Shown here one piece after another: positions 50,701 to 59,736 of a DNA stretch of 64,000 bases. Source of the DNA: JBJXHC01 sp046160825 (GTDB taxonomy: Bacteria; Bacteroidota; Ignavibacteria; UBA10030; UBA6906). The translations under genes and the position numbers were made by a program. The stretch's first letter is position 1. Every line of letters begins with the position of its first letter. The notes beneath the pieces are model-generated. The model did no database searches and was not told the origin of the DNA. It saw nothing but the letters and a program-made list of their open reading frames with translations. The stretch covers positions 1-64,000 of the forward strand of contig JBJXHC010000114.1 of the NCBI GenBank assembly GCA_046160825.1, written 5' to 3'.

Positions 50701-52165
50701 TTGCCGGTGATCGTGTGGCTTAGTCCCTCAGCAACAATACCGAAGCCGTCACTCGTGCTCGACTGCACATACCCGGACACGGTATTATTCTTAATGACGA
50801 CGCCGACGGGAATATCGACGTTGGCCGGCAAGACACCGCGGCGGAATGCTGCAATTCCCACGATGTCCCGAACTTCCGCACCGATGAGAAGCGTTCTCGA
50901 CACGTTGTTACTGTCCACCACAATACGGCCCGGACCGGTTGCAGCGCCCGAACCGTTGGGGTTCTTGACTTCAATGCCGAAGCGGCCATTGTCGGTCAGG
51001 GTATTTCCTTTGATGAGGTTCTCTCCGGGTCCCTGCATTCCGACAACACCGATGCCGTTGTCACCGTTGTTGTAGACACTGTTATTCTCAATCGTTACTC
51101 CGGATGCCGTCCCATCCTGCAACTCAATGCCACAGCAGTTGTTGTTGTAGACACTGCTGTTGGTGACCGTGATATTCTCTTTCAGGCCATTCCATATCAC
51201 GATACCGCGGGCCGCACCAAAAGCATTTGTGTGCCCCGAGACGTCGAGGTTGTCCAACGTGATACCATTGACAGGACCGTTCGCATAGAAACCGCTTCCG
51301 CCGACATTGTCTTTCAAGGTGACATTCTCTATAAGAAGAGAGTTATTCCCTCCAACTGCGTAGATTCCGGCGTAGGAATTCGGGCTTGTTCCCGCATAAT
51401 CCTGCACAGTGAGGTCACGAATAGTTACGCCAGCTGTACCTGAAGTAATGGAAATGCCACTTCCCGGACCAACCAAACCGGTTCCATCCAGAATGGTGGT
51501 TGCCTCTGTTGTACCTTGCAAAGTCAGAGACTTGTTGAGCGTTACCCGTTCATTGAATGTTCCCGCAGCCACTTCCACTTGCTCACCCGCCGCGGCAAAG
51601 TCCACCGCCACTTGAATCTTCAGTGGCAGACTTACGAACCATCCGGTACCGTTCGTTTTTTCAAGTGCCGAGTGGAGAGGATTGGGAAACGTTGAGATTG
51701 CGGCGAGGGCATTGGCGAGATTGTCTGCCAGGGGTGCAATCAGTGGGAAATCCGTGTTGTTCCAGATACGATACGTCCAGCCTGTGCCGCCAACATTCGT
51801 GCTGACGAGTGTGACCGTGTTTTGCAGATAGTATGGGGCCGTTCCCGGCGCAACGCCGAGGCTTGAAGTAGTCAGGTCGAGATTGATATTGCTACTGGCA
51901 ACATTCAACGGGCCCGAAGTATAGACGGCCACACCGCCCCAGGCATTTCCGCTAGTCGTAATGTTACCAAGGGAGATATTGTTGCAGCCCGACATCTGAA
52001 TCCCGTTTCCTGCAATGGCACTTGTCGACGTCAGATGGCTCAGAGTCGAATTATCGACGCCGTGAAGATCAAAACCGGTGCGTCGTCCGCCGCTTACCGT
52101 AATGTGCTCAAGAGTGATGTTGCTGATAACAGATGGAACGTTGGAGACAGGACGGGATAGCCACC
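44784..52165 (-). CDS. Giant T9SS-exported parallel beta-helix protein, main part
   Basis: Together with the N-terminal piece at 52094-52531 this encodes a protein of about 2580 residues. The frame changes near 52140-52165, and the codons upstream of that in this frame (to 52523) read as nonsense. Most of the length is right-handed parallel beta-helix repeats (many NxITxxxNTxxxNxxGI-like turns, as in pectate lyase-like carbohydrate-active or adhesive proteins). About 45945-46815 encodes four repeats of about 75 residues, HGxxVTLxAxPxxGxxFxGWxGD, the bacterial InlB B-like repeat. Then come an uncharacterised domain shared with the other giant (45180-45945) and a T9SS sorting domain (YQNYPNPFNPSTTVTF, 44784-45060). 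Probably a surface or secreted adhesin or polysaccharide-binding protein. Confidence 0.85.
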
Positions 52166-52531
52166 ACCAACGGCCGCCACAGGAATGACCGTAAAGTTCT
52201 TCATGGTAACATTGGAGGTCGCAACATTGACGCCCCATGCTGCCCCATTGGAACTCACGTCGATGAAGACGGTCGCCTCGCTCGCCCCGATAATCACCAC
52301 ACTCTTGTTCACCGTGATCGTTGTCCCGCCGGACAAATGCGTGCCGGCCCCAAGTGTAATGGTATCTCCGGCCACCGTAATCGGGTCGTCGATTGCCGCT
52401 TGCAATGACGCGTAGGGAGAATTCGCCGGGTGACTGATGTTCGCAACTTGCGACCATGCCCGATTCTGGCCAAGGATCACCGTCGTGAACAGGATAATGG
52501 CAAGAGCCGTGAGACGTGAACAAGAACGCAT
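52094..52531 (-). CDS. N-terminal piece of the giant beta-helix protein (frameshifted)
   Basis: The ATG at 52531 has an excellent GGAGGT ribosome site. It starts a signal peptide (MRSCSRLTALAIILF...RAWSQ, 28 residues), followed by SPYASLQAAIDD and a beta-helix start (TVNKSVVIIGASEATVF). This frame ends at a stop at 52094, but beta-helix sequence (VPSVISNITLEHITVSGG) continues in the -1 frame from about 52150. One missing base between about 52140 and 52165, or a -1 ribosomal shift, joins them. Without it the protein would be secreted as a 145-residue stub. Confidence 0.85.
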   Translation of the reverse strand: MRSCSRLTALAIILFTTVILGQNRAWSQVANISHPANSPYASLQAAIDDPITVAGDTITLGAGTHLSGGTTITVNKSVVIIGASEATVFIDVSSNGAAWGVNVATSNVTMKNFTVIPVAAVGGGYPVLSPTFHLLSATSLLSTLR

Positions 52532-52836
52532 GGTGTACCTCCAGGAGGTTAAATTTTGAGCAGAGAGAAAAGAAGTACCGGTTGGTTTATTGGAACAAGA
52601 CCTGACCAGCAAACGAAGAGATGAAAGTTATCCCTAAAGGATATTACTCGCATCTCTCCCGGCTGGCAGAAAACATTCTACATGCTTGTTTCGGAACGGA
52701 ACGGAAGAACAGTTGAGGCAGGACAGCACTTTATTTACAGGAGTCCGTGATATTGGTACGCACAACGGGGGAGAACTGCAATAGCCATGTATACTATATT
52801 GGTTGGAGAACACACGAACGGCACAACAGCTGTGGC
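52532..52836. other. Upstream region of the beta-helix giant gene
   Basis: These 305 bp hold no credible coding region. Only a loose inverted repeat, AGAGATG (52617-52623) and CATCTCT (52651-52657), stands out. The giant gene's promoter must lie here or it is read through from the regulator. Confidence 0.45.
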
Positions 52837-53517
52837 CTAGATCTCAAGATTAATCAATTTCATCTGAATGGCTTTCTTGACCAGACTTGCGGTATCGTGG
52901 ACACCCAGTTTTTCGATGATATTTGCGCGATGGAATTCCACTGTCCGGACACTGATGAATAATCGTTGGGCAATTTGGTGATTGGTATGACCTTCTGCTA
53001 TAAGCTGGAGGATTTCGCGTTCCCGGTTCGTCAGTGATCCGTTTTTGTGACCGTTTCCATTTCCACTTCCATTGCCGGAGGTGGCTTTGATATACGAATC
53101 GACCATTACCTTGGAAACGCTTGGCGTGAAAAATTGCTCGCCACGATGGACAGCACGAATACCCCGGAGTAATTCCTCCGCTATCGCATTTTTCAGGATA
53201 TAGCCGCTGGCACCAACCTGCATCACCCGTTTGATATATTCCTCGTGGTCGTACTGTGTCAGCACAAGGACACGTATGCCCATTCCCAGCTGCTTGATTC
53301 TTCCTGTTGCTTCAATCCCGTTCATTGTGGGCATGCTGATATCCATGAGCACAACATCCGGACTCAAGGCCTTTAACTTGTCCATCACTTCGAGGCCGTC
53401 CGAGGCTTCGATAATCACCTCAATGTCCAGTTCATTCCGGAGGAGAGCTGCAATCCCTGCGCGGACCAGATGATGGTCGTCAACAATCGCAACGCGTATC
53501 TTGGGGCGCTTGGTCAT
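52837..53517 (-). CDS. NarL/LuxR-family response regulator (paralogue 2)
   Basis: The 226-residue product has a receiver domain (acidic IVDDHH at 11-16, phospho-acceptor Asp59 in VVLMDISMPTMNG), a Gly/Asn-rich linker (GNGSGNGNG) and a LuxR-type helix-turn-helix (LTNREREILQLIAEGHTNHQIAQRLFISVRTVEFHR). The ATG at 53517 shares its A with the kinase stop codon, so the two are translationally coupled and form a clear two-component pair. It reads in the direction of the giant beta-helix gene 305 bp downstream, a likely target. The paralogue at 43664 occupies the same position ahead of the other giant gene. Confidence 0.95.
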   Translation of the reverse strand: MTKRPKIRVAIVDDHHLVRAGIAALLRNELDIEVIIEASDGLEVMDKLKALSPDVVLMDISMPTMNGIEATGRIKQLGMGIRVLVLTQYDHEEYIKRVMQVGASGYILKNAIAEELLRGIRAVHRGEQFFTPSVSKVMVDSYIKATSGNGSGNGNGHKNGSLTNREREILQLIAEGHTNHQIAQRLFISVRTVEFHRANIIEKLGVHDTASLVKKAIQMKLINLEI

Positions 53518-55466
53518 CACGACACCGTCTCCTTCATTTGAGGTTTTAACGCCTTTTCCCGTAAAGGCAGTTCTATCATGAACTCCGTTCCATGTCCCAA
53601 CACCGATTCCACGCGAAACACACCGCCGAAGAACTCGACGCGTTCGCGAACATTGCGGAGGCCGTAGCGGGGCTGATCTGTTTGTGGCGCAAAACCCTGA
53701 TCAACTTCAAAACCTCTGCCGTTATCTGCAACCGTCAGGGCCAACACATGGCCGCGCACAAGCATTTGTATGGTGACACGCGAAGCTCCGGAGTGTTTCG
53801 CAACATTTGTCAGCAGCTCCTGCACAATCCTGTAGATCGTGGTTTCAATCAACGAATCAAACCTGACGTCGGCTTCGGGCATATGCAGGTCAACACCGGT
53901 CTGCGTACGGCGCTCGAAGTTCGTTGCATGCAAACTGATTGCGGCCTTCAACCCGAAATCGTCAAGCACTGCCGGGCGTAAATCATACGCGATTTGCTTG
54001 GCTTCCATCTGCGCTTCGTTGGCAAGGGCGATAACTTCCCTCAGGTGGCGTTCGGTGGCAACGGTATCCTCGCCCACATTTTTGAGGGCCAGTTCCGTAT
54101 TAATTTTTAACGTGGTGAGGAGTTGACTGAGACCGTCGTGAAGTTCGCGGGCAAATCGGCGACGCTCTTCCTCCTGCACTTGTACGAGGTCAACGGAAAG
54201 TTGCCGGATTTGCTGTTCCCGTTCGCGTGCCATTTCATACAAGTGTGAATTTTCCAGGGAAATACCAATTTGCTTGCCGAGCGTTTGCAACATCAACTGT
54301 TCGCCGGGCGAAAAGAGAAATGGCTCGCGCTTGAAGATATTCAGCACTCCAAGTACCCGCTCTTTGGATGTAAGGGGAATGGATGCAACACTGCGCAGGG
54401 ATTCAAGAGAAAGAAGTCGCCGGTCGACCACCGGATTGTGGATTGCATCCTCAATGAAAGTGGGGATGCCCGTCGCCGCGACATGACCGGTTATCCCTTT
54501 TCCGACAGGCCATTGTTGTACCCGTGAAATGAACTCCGGCGAAAAAATTCCGCGATGAAAATGCAGTGTCAGTTCCGTCCCTTTTTCATTCATGAGGTAG
54601 ATGCAGCCTGCTTCGAAGCCTGTAACGTCCAGCACGGTATCCACAGCGTTTTCCAGGCGTGCTGCAAGGTCCAACGATTGGGAAAGCCCTGAGGAGAGTC
54701 GCTGCATGGCGGAAATCTCGCGGTGCCGGCGGTTCAATTCTTCTTCAGAGCGTTTGAGTTCTGTAATATCTGTCAGCAAAATCACAAGGCCTTCGTGAGT
54801 ACCGTTGAGGGCCTTTGTTGGCGTCAATGTCGCAAGCGCCCAGAACGCTTGTCCGTCGGGACGTCTGAATTCCACTTCAACAGGTCCGCTCATCTCCTGC
54901 GTCGTCAGCATTTTTGTCCGGCTATGAAACGCCACGTGGGCCTGAGGGTCATGCGCAAAGTCCAGCAGGATCCTTCCCCTCAACGCATCCGTGGACTGTC
55001 CGAAGAGACTGGCTGCACGCTGGTTGACGAATGTGATTCGCCAATCATTGTCCGTTGCGACAATACCTTCAATGGCGGCCTCGACAATTCTTGTGTACTT
55101 ATTCTCCGCCGCGTGCAAGCTGAGCTTGTACGCGGCATGAATATAGTCCAATCCCACAGCAACACTCACCAGTACACCAAACTTGGCCGCGCCGTTCCAC
55201 AGGTGTATGGGAAGGCCGAGAGCCGGCGAGACCATCAGCACTTCGACAATATGAATGAGTGAACACAGGATCGCGAGTGCGAGGCCGAATGGCCTGCCAT
55301 CATACCAACTGACATATGCAACGGGAAGGACGTAGAAAAGAACAAACGACATTTCAGACCCGGTCACAAAATCGGCTATGGCGACAACAACAATCGCCAA
55401 CGTGCCGATCAACCGAACGACAATCGGCGGCACCGTCGTGAGAGTTCTTAAGAAGCCCGGGGTCAT
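53517..55466 (-). CDS. Membrane sensor histidine kinase with PAS and GAF domains
   Basis: The 649-residue product has four to five membrane helices at the N-terminus (about 15-125), a PAS domain (about 130-245, RIVEAAIEGIVATDNDWRITFVNQRAA), a GAF domain (about 275-415), a HisKA_3 dimerisation domain with the phospho-acceptor in EEERRRFARELHDGLSQLL and a HATPase domain (QELLTNVAKHSGA...DNGRGF...GLRNVRERV). This is the NarX/DegS type that pairs with NarL-type regulators. PAS and GAF could sense a small ligand or redox state. The ATG at 55466 was preferred to an upstream GTG for lack of a ribosome site there. It is coupled to the regulator gene by a TGA/ATG overlap. Confidence 0.94.
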   Translation of the reverse strand: MTPGFLRTLTTVPPIVVRLIGTLAIVVVAIADFVTGSEMSFVLFYVLPVAYVSWYDGRPFGLALAILCSLIHIVEVLMVSPALGLPIHLWNGAAKFGVLVSVAVGLDYIHAAYKLSLHAAENKYTRIVEAAIEGIVATDNDWRITFVNQRAASLFGQSTDALRGRILLDFAHDPQAHVAFHSRTKMLTTQEMSGPVEVEFRRPDGQAFWALATLTPTKALNGTHEGLVILLTDITELKRSEEELNRRHREISAMQRLSSGLSQSLDLAARLENAVDTVLDVTGFEAGCIYLMNEKGTELTLHFHRGIFSPEFISRVQQWPVGKGITGHVAATGIPTFIEDAIHNPVVDRRLLSLESLRSVASIPLTSKERVLGVLNIFKREPFLFSPGEQLMLQTLGKQIGISLENSHLYEMAREREQQIRQLSVDLVQVQEEERRRFARELHDGLSQLLTTLKINTELALKNVGEDTVATERHLREVIALANEAQMEAKQIAYDLRPAVLDDFGLKAAISLHATNFERRTQTGVDLHMPEADVRFDSLIETTIYRIVQELLTNVAKHSGASRVTIQMLVRGHVLALTVADNGRGFEVDQGFAPQTDQPRYGLRNVRERVEFFGGVFRVESVLGHGTEFMIELPLREKALKPQMKETVS

Positions 55467-55950
55467 AATGTTCTCAGTTCTTTCCGGAGAGGTGATGCCT
55501 TCAAACACGGTTCGTCAAATTTCCAGTGCCGGGACAAAACCTTGCTACAAATTTTCATTTGGAGAGGAATGCAAACACCGACAACGCGCGGCATTGAACC
55601 GGGGAGCCACACAACCAAGAACAGTGAATCAGTACACTGGGGAGAGCAAGGGAACATGATGCAGACATACGCTAAGATCTACAGCAAGGATGCTTCTTGC
55701 ATCCGGAAAGCCGACCAATCTTGTCTCAACATTGACGGGTATAACCTACCAAAATCATCAATCACTATCAAGCCTTCCATTGAAATGAAGCCCCCAAAAC
55801 CAGCCACAACCTGAAAGATGTGACACCCGGCACCCGCACGGCGGAGGATGGCACCCACCCATCTCTTTTAGCTCATTTTCAGAAGAAGCAGGTCCTTGCC
55901 GCGTTGCAGGAGATGCAAAAAAGCAGGCCGAGATTGCTTCAGCAACGGGA
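55467..55950. other. Intergenic region without a clear gene
   Basis: No convincing coding region is seen; a 90-codon plus-strand frame lacks a ribosome site and any family feature. A small hairpin GGATGC/GCATCC (55688-55704) is the only visible structure. The kinase promoter and the end of the ABC exporter transcript should lie here. Confidence 0.45.
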
Positions 55951-56967
55951 TCAACCAGTGTGGGCGGGAGCAACGGCACTCCCCTTCTCCCTCTCACCGA
56001 TTTGTTGCCGCCACATTGCAAAGTACAATCCCTTCAGTTCAATCAGTTCGGCGTGTCGCCCGCTTTCAATTATCCTTCCACGTTCCAACACATGAATCCT
56101 GTCCGCATGCATCACGGTCGAAAGACGGTGCGCAATAAGAATCGAGATCATATCCTCGCGCGTTGAGATCTCCCGGATTGTTTCTGTAATCTCTTCTTCG
56201 GTCAATGAATCCAGCGAAGACGTCGCTTCATCGAAGACCAACAAATCCGGACGACGAAGTAATGCCCGCGCAATGGAAAGACGCTGCTTTTCGCCACCGG
56301 ACACCTTGACTCCTCCTTCGCCAATCACTGTATCCAATCCCTTGTCCGCCCGCGCAAGAAGTGCCTGGCAGGCAGCCTTCTGCAACACGTCAAGGCATTC
56401 AGCGTCGGCCGCAAGCGGACTGACAAACAGCAAGTTCTCTCTGATCGTACCTGAGAAGAGCTGCGTGTCCTGTGTAACGAAACCAATGCGCTCGCGCAGC
56501 GAGTCGAGATCAATCGCCGCGTATGAATGTCCGTTGTAGAGAATATCCCCTTCCTGCGGACGATACAACCCGACCAACAATTTGACGAGAGTGGTCTTTC
56601 CCGAACCTGACGGACCTACAAATGCCACCGTCTCGCCGCGTTTGACAGAGAATGAGATTCCCTCCAGCGCTCGGGTACGTGCTGACTGGTGCTGGAACCG
56701 TACGCCCTTGAATTCGAGTGTTGACATGCCATCAAGCTTGACGGGCGAAGTCGGCTTAGGCTCACGCGGTGTATTCAAAATATCTTCAAAGTTCTTCAAC
56801 GACACTTCCGCTTCGCGATAGATATTAATGACGTTGCCCAGTTCCTGCAACGGTCCGAAAATAAAGAACGAGTAGATAAAGAGGGAGAAGAACTGGCCGA
56901 CCGTGATCTCCTGTGCGAAGATCAAATAGAGCATCAAGAAGAGAATGCTCGTCCGGAGAAAATTCAC
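55951..56967 (-). CDS. ABC exporter, C-terminal part (half membrane domain and ATPase)
   Basis: The 338-residue frame starts inside the fifth/sixth membrane helices of an ABC exporter (MNFLRTSILFLMLYLIF...) and then carries a full nucleotide-binding domain: Walker A GPSGSGKTT, Q-loop VTQDTQLFSG, signature VSGGEKQRLS, Walker B LLVFDEATSSLD and switch AHRLST. It has no ribosome site of its own. Adding one base to the run of A at 57009-57015 joins it in frame to the preceding 245-residue frame, with LELKKIRYLRSLSFIQGTLVNFLR across the junction. Together they make a normal half-size exporter of about 590 residues (MsbA/multidrug type). Confidence 0.88.
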   Translation of the reverse strand: MNFLRTSILFLMLYLIFAQEITVGQFFSLFIYSFFIFGPLQELGNVINIYREAEVSLKNFEDILNTPREPKPTSPVKLDGMSTLEFKGVRFQHQSARTRALEGISFSVKRGETVAFVGPSGSGKTTLVKLLVGLYRPQEGDILYNGHSYAAIDLDSLRERIGFVTQDTQLFSGTIRENLLFVSPLAADAECLDVLQKAACQALLARADKGLDTVIGEGGVKVSGGEKQRLSIARALLRRPDLLVFDEATSSLDSLTEEEITETIREISTREDMISILIAHRLSTVMHADRIHVLERGRIIESGRHAELIELKGLYFAMWRQQIGEREKGSAVAPAHTG

Positions 56968-56987
56968 CAGTGTTCCCTGGATGAAAC

Positions 56988-57725
56988 TCAGGCTGCGGAG
57001 GTACCGGATTTTTTTAATTCAAGCTTCAGGATTTTTCCCGTGGTTGCATTAAGGCGGTCAGTCTCCTGTTGCGCAAGCCCGAGACTCTTCACCAGCTCAA
57101 TGTTGCGCAGGGATTCGGTGGTTGAGCCAGCCAGTGCGGTGGTTTCGCCGACAATGGTCTTCTGTATGATCTTGATCTTCTTGCTGAGTACCGAACTCAA
57201 TACCGCAAGCAACGGTACCGTCATAAAATACACGGGGGCAATCAGCCAGTGAACGCTGAAGGCGTAGGACATGACGAACACCACGCCTACCAACGTTGTG
57301 AACACAATATTGATCGACGCTGAGACGAGTCGTTCAACGTCTGTGCGGACCTTCTGGAGTTTGCCAAGAGTCTCCCCGCTTCGCTGGTCTTCAAACACCT
57401 GGTAGGGCAAATCCAGTGAGTGACGGATTCCATCACTGTACATCAACGCACCAACCCGTTGGGTGATGACGTTGATGAAATAATCCTGAAAGTTCTTGGC
57501 GACACGGGAGACAAAGGCAACGCCGACTGCGGCAGCAAGCAACAGGCTTACGCCTTTGAAGAATTCACTGGCGGTGTACTTGTCATACTTTGTGGCATAT
57601 TCATCGATAACGTACCGGAAGATCAAAGGATCGAGCAGTGAGAAGACCTGGTTGATTGAAGCGAGAACGAGCGCAAGAGCAACGAGCTTCCAGAATTGCC
57701 GGAGGTATGACAGCAGGAGTTTCAT
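56988..57725 (-). CDS. ABC exporter, N-terminal part (membrane domain, frameshifted)
   Basis: This 245-residue frame is the N-terminal membrane domain of an ABC exporter: MKLLLSYLRQFWKLVALALVLASINQVFSLLDPLIFRYVIDEY, further helices, and the coupling segment RNIELVKSLGLAQQETDRLN. It ends prematurely just after LKLELKK, where seven A (57009-57015) precede the stop. The ATPase half continues in another frame. Either this copy is a pseudogene, the A-run was miscounted in sequencing, or slippage at the A-run restores the full product. The substrate is unknown. Confidence 0.88.
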   Translation of the reverse strand: MKLLLSYLRQFWKLVALALVLASINQVFSLLDPLIFRYVIDEYATKYDKYTASEFFKGVSLLLAAAVGVAFVSRVAKNFQDYFINVITQRVGALMYSDGIRHSLDLPYQVFEDQRSGETLGKLQKVRTDVERLVSASINIVFTTLVGVVFVMSYAFSVHWLIAPVYFMTVPLLAVLSSVLSKKIKIIQKTIVGETTALAGSTTESLRNIELVKSLGLAQQETDRLNATTGKILKLELKKSGTSAA

Positions 57726-57786
57726 TGGTTGGGATGAAGGTGGAAAAACCGCCGGATCGTCACTTCATCCGGCGGATGGGGAGGCT

Positions 57787-58158
57787 TCAGGCTGCGCGTT
57801 GTTTCCGTGCGGCAATGAACGACCGGACGCTCATGATCAGGAATCCGATACAGAGTATCGCCATGATGGACTGTGCAATCACCGCGGCGGGGCGTTCCAC
57901 TTCCCCTCCGCCCATCATCGTGAACAGTTTCATCAGGCCGCCAAAGGAGCCGAGTATTCCAATAAGTGACAAGGCTGCCGCGCCGTGCATGGCATGCTTG
58001 CGAAGTTTTTCATTCTTGCCAACAACTCCGGCAACAATAAAAAGAATGCCGAACAGCGCGGGGATTAATGCTGTCCAACTTGCTGCACCGGACATCACGT
58101 ACCCGACGACGCCGAGAAGCGTGAGGATGATTCCAAGAATTATTGAACGTTGCGGCAT
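57787..58158 (-). CDS. Small integral membrane protein, function unknown
   Basis: The 123-residue product has three or four hydrophobic helices (about 5-22, 28-47, 58-82, 90-112), with a basic loop (GKNEKLRKH) between the second and third and a basic C-terminus (RSFIAARKQRAA). A GGAG site lies 8 bases before the ATG. I do not recognise the family beyond a resemblance to small proteins annotated only as membrane proteins in planctomycetes and related bacteria. It sits between the HD-Pycsar effector gene and the ABC exporter on the same strand, 61 bp before the exporter. Confidence 0.75.
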   Translation of the reverse strand: MPQRSIILGIILTLLGVVGYVMSGAASWTALIPALFGILFIVAGVVGKNEKLRKHAMHGAAALSLIGILGSFGGLMKLFTMMGGGEVERPAAVIAQSIMAILCIGFLIMSVRSFIAARKQRAA

Positions 58159-58180
58159 GAGTGTTCTCCAGGAGAAGTTA

Positions 58181-58209
58181 ATAGAGTTTATAGAGTTTGT
58201 AGAGTCGAT
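58181..58209. repeat. Three copies of a 9-bp tandem repeat
   Basis: Three imperfect copies of ATAGAGTTT stand between the HD-PycTM stop and the small membrane protein gene. Such a short repeat can vary in copy number and would change the leader length of the downstream gene. Confidence 0.5.
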
Positions 58210-58262
58210 AGTCTGTTAGTCGGAAGCTGGCTGCAATTCGCTTTTCACGATTCGCTTTCCCC

Positions 58263-59480
58263 TTAAGCCACGGGGGCGGGAGCATTCAGGAACGCCAGCA
58301 CGAAAGCGATCACGACAACGATCAACCCATACATAAAGACGTTGTAGCAAATTCTCAAATAGCGATACTTCTTCCCGAGAACCTTTCCAAGGAAGAACAA
58401 GTCTTTGATCATACTCCCGTACAGGTATTCCTTGTCTTTCATCATCTCGTTCATGCCCCATTCAAAATCGTGTAGCGGCATACTGTGGAAGTTCCCGAAG
58501 AACAACAGGTTCGCCCGCTTCTGTTCGATGTCTTCACGCGTAAACATTCCCGTCGTCACGTTCGGTCTGGTAACAAGGATGGCAAATACCATGACCGTGA
58601 GACAAACGACGAGCAGCAGGAGCGTTGGAAGAACGAGGTGCGGATTGGTGTCCAGCTTACTGACGAGCAAGCCGAATACGATGGAGATAATAATGGAATT
58701 GGTGCTGATCATCAGGTTGGCTTTGTTGTCTGCCATGGCGCTAAGCGACAGGTGGTTCTGGGGCACCGTACGGAACATGGTTTCAATCCCCCGCTCGGGA
58801 ATCTTATCACGCTCGAGTTTGCTCTTGATCTGCTCGCGCTTGATCTCCCATTTGGCATTCTCCCCTTCGGACTGCTGCAATAACGCCCGCATACGTTCCT
58901 GCAATGCCGTCAACGTCTTGGTGCGTCTGGTGGAAAATTCGGCACGGGCATACGGGGTATGAAACGGATGGTCGGTCACAAAGTCGATGTTGGTCTTCAA
59001 CCATTCCGATTCTGACAGCACTTTGCCTGTCCGCCGCTCGATCTCAAGACGCAAGAGTTCGCTGCGATCAAAAAACCGCTTCTTCCCTACATGAACAATG
59101 TCCGCATCGCACACCACTTGCTCCAGAAGGTTCCGCGGTGTCTGCGGCATCTTTGTCGCCATAATGCATGCGGCAACTTGCTCGATCTTCTCCGCCGGAT
59201 AGTCCTGCAATTCAAGAAAATTCCGGGCGATCCGCACGCCGGCTTCTTCGTGACCTTCGTATGTCTCGGTGTAACCGGCATCATGCAGCCAAGCGGCAAT
59301 CTGTGCCACCTCGAAATCCGCTCTGGTCAATCGCGACGCCTCGCCTATCTCCTGTGTCGCGTCAACCGTTTCGACGGTATGGTCATAGTTGTGATAGACC
59401 GCCCATGAAGGAAGTTTCGTTGTGAAAAGCTCAAATACGTACGCAGAGGTCTTCTTCAGGATGTCGCTTGGAGGTACCAT
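58263..59480 (-). CDS. HD-domain phosphohydrolase fused to Pycsar-type effector (PycTM/DUF5706)
   Basis: The 405-residue product has an N-terminal HD domain: His34 (YHNYDH), the His66-Asp67 pair (WLHDAGY) and the later Asp in CDADIVHVGK, which together coordinate metal for phosphodiester or phosphate hydrolysis. About 245-405 is the Pycsar effector membrane domain: LSAMADNKANLMISTNSIIISIVFGLL, a second helix LPTLLLLVVCLTVMVFAILV, TREDIEQKRANLLFFGNFH, and a final helix near 380-400. In Pycsar defence a cyclase makes cCMP or cUMP and PycTM damages the membrane in response. Here no cyclase gene is adjacent, so the HD part may instead remove a nucleotide signal. It is a widespread Bacteroidota protein whose own function is not settled. 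Confidence 0.82.
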   Translation of the reverse strand: MVPPSDILKKTSAYVFELFTTKLPSWAVYHNYDHTVETVDATQEIGEASRLTRADFEVAQIAAWLHDAGYTETYEGHEEAGVRIARNFLELQDYPAEKIEQVAACIMATKMPQTPRNLLEQVVCDADIVHVGKKRFFDRSELLRLEIERRTGKVLSESEWLKTNIDFVTDHPFHTPYARAEFSTRRTKTLTALQERMRALLQQSEGENAKWEIKREQIKSKLERDKIPERGIETMFRTVPQNHLSLSAMADNKANLMISTNSIIISIVFGLLVSKLDTNPHLVLPTLLLLVVCLTVMVFAILVTRPNVTTGMFTREDIEQKRANLLFFGNFHSMPLHDFEWGMNEMMKDKEYLYGSMIKDLFFLGKVLGKKYRYLRICYNVFMYGLIVVVIAFVLAFLNAPAPVA

Positions 59481-59638
59481 GGATGTTGCCGATTGTGCAG
59501 TGGATGGTGGCTTTCAGTACTGTTCAAAGTAGGAAAATAGTTCTACTATTCCAATTATGTTCCGCTGTAGCGAAGTAGAACCGCCATCCCACGGGTCGTC
59601 TGTATGCAACTTGGGCCCAAGCCAGAGATGCCATTTGC

Positions 59639-59667
59639 TTGACATAAAGCCAAATACTCATTACTAT
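59639..59667 (+). promoter_or_regulatory. Sigma70-type promoter for the amidase gene
   Basis: A perfect TTGACA (59639-59644) and TACTAT (59662-59667) are spaced by exactly 17 bp, about 70 bp upstream of the amidase ATG. Divergent from the HD-PycTM gene. Confidence 0.55.
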
Positions 59668-59736
59668 CATCACACATCTTTGCGCTCTGCACCACGAACC
59701 TGTAACGGTCAGCCATCCAATTCCAAAGGGTCACTT

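Noticed and set aside
55542..55814. 90-codon plus-strand ORF in the gap before the kinase gene
   Set aside because: No ribosome site, no domain, and composition unlike the neighbouring genes.
59557..59736. 60-codon N-terminal extension of the amidase
   Set aside because: It crosses the promoter and has no similarity; the ATG at 59737 gives the canonical start.
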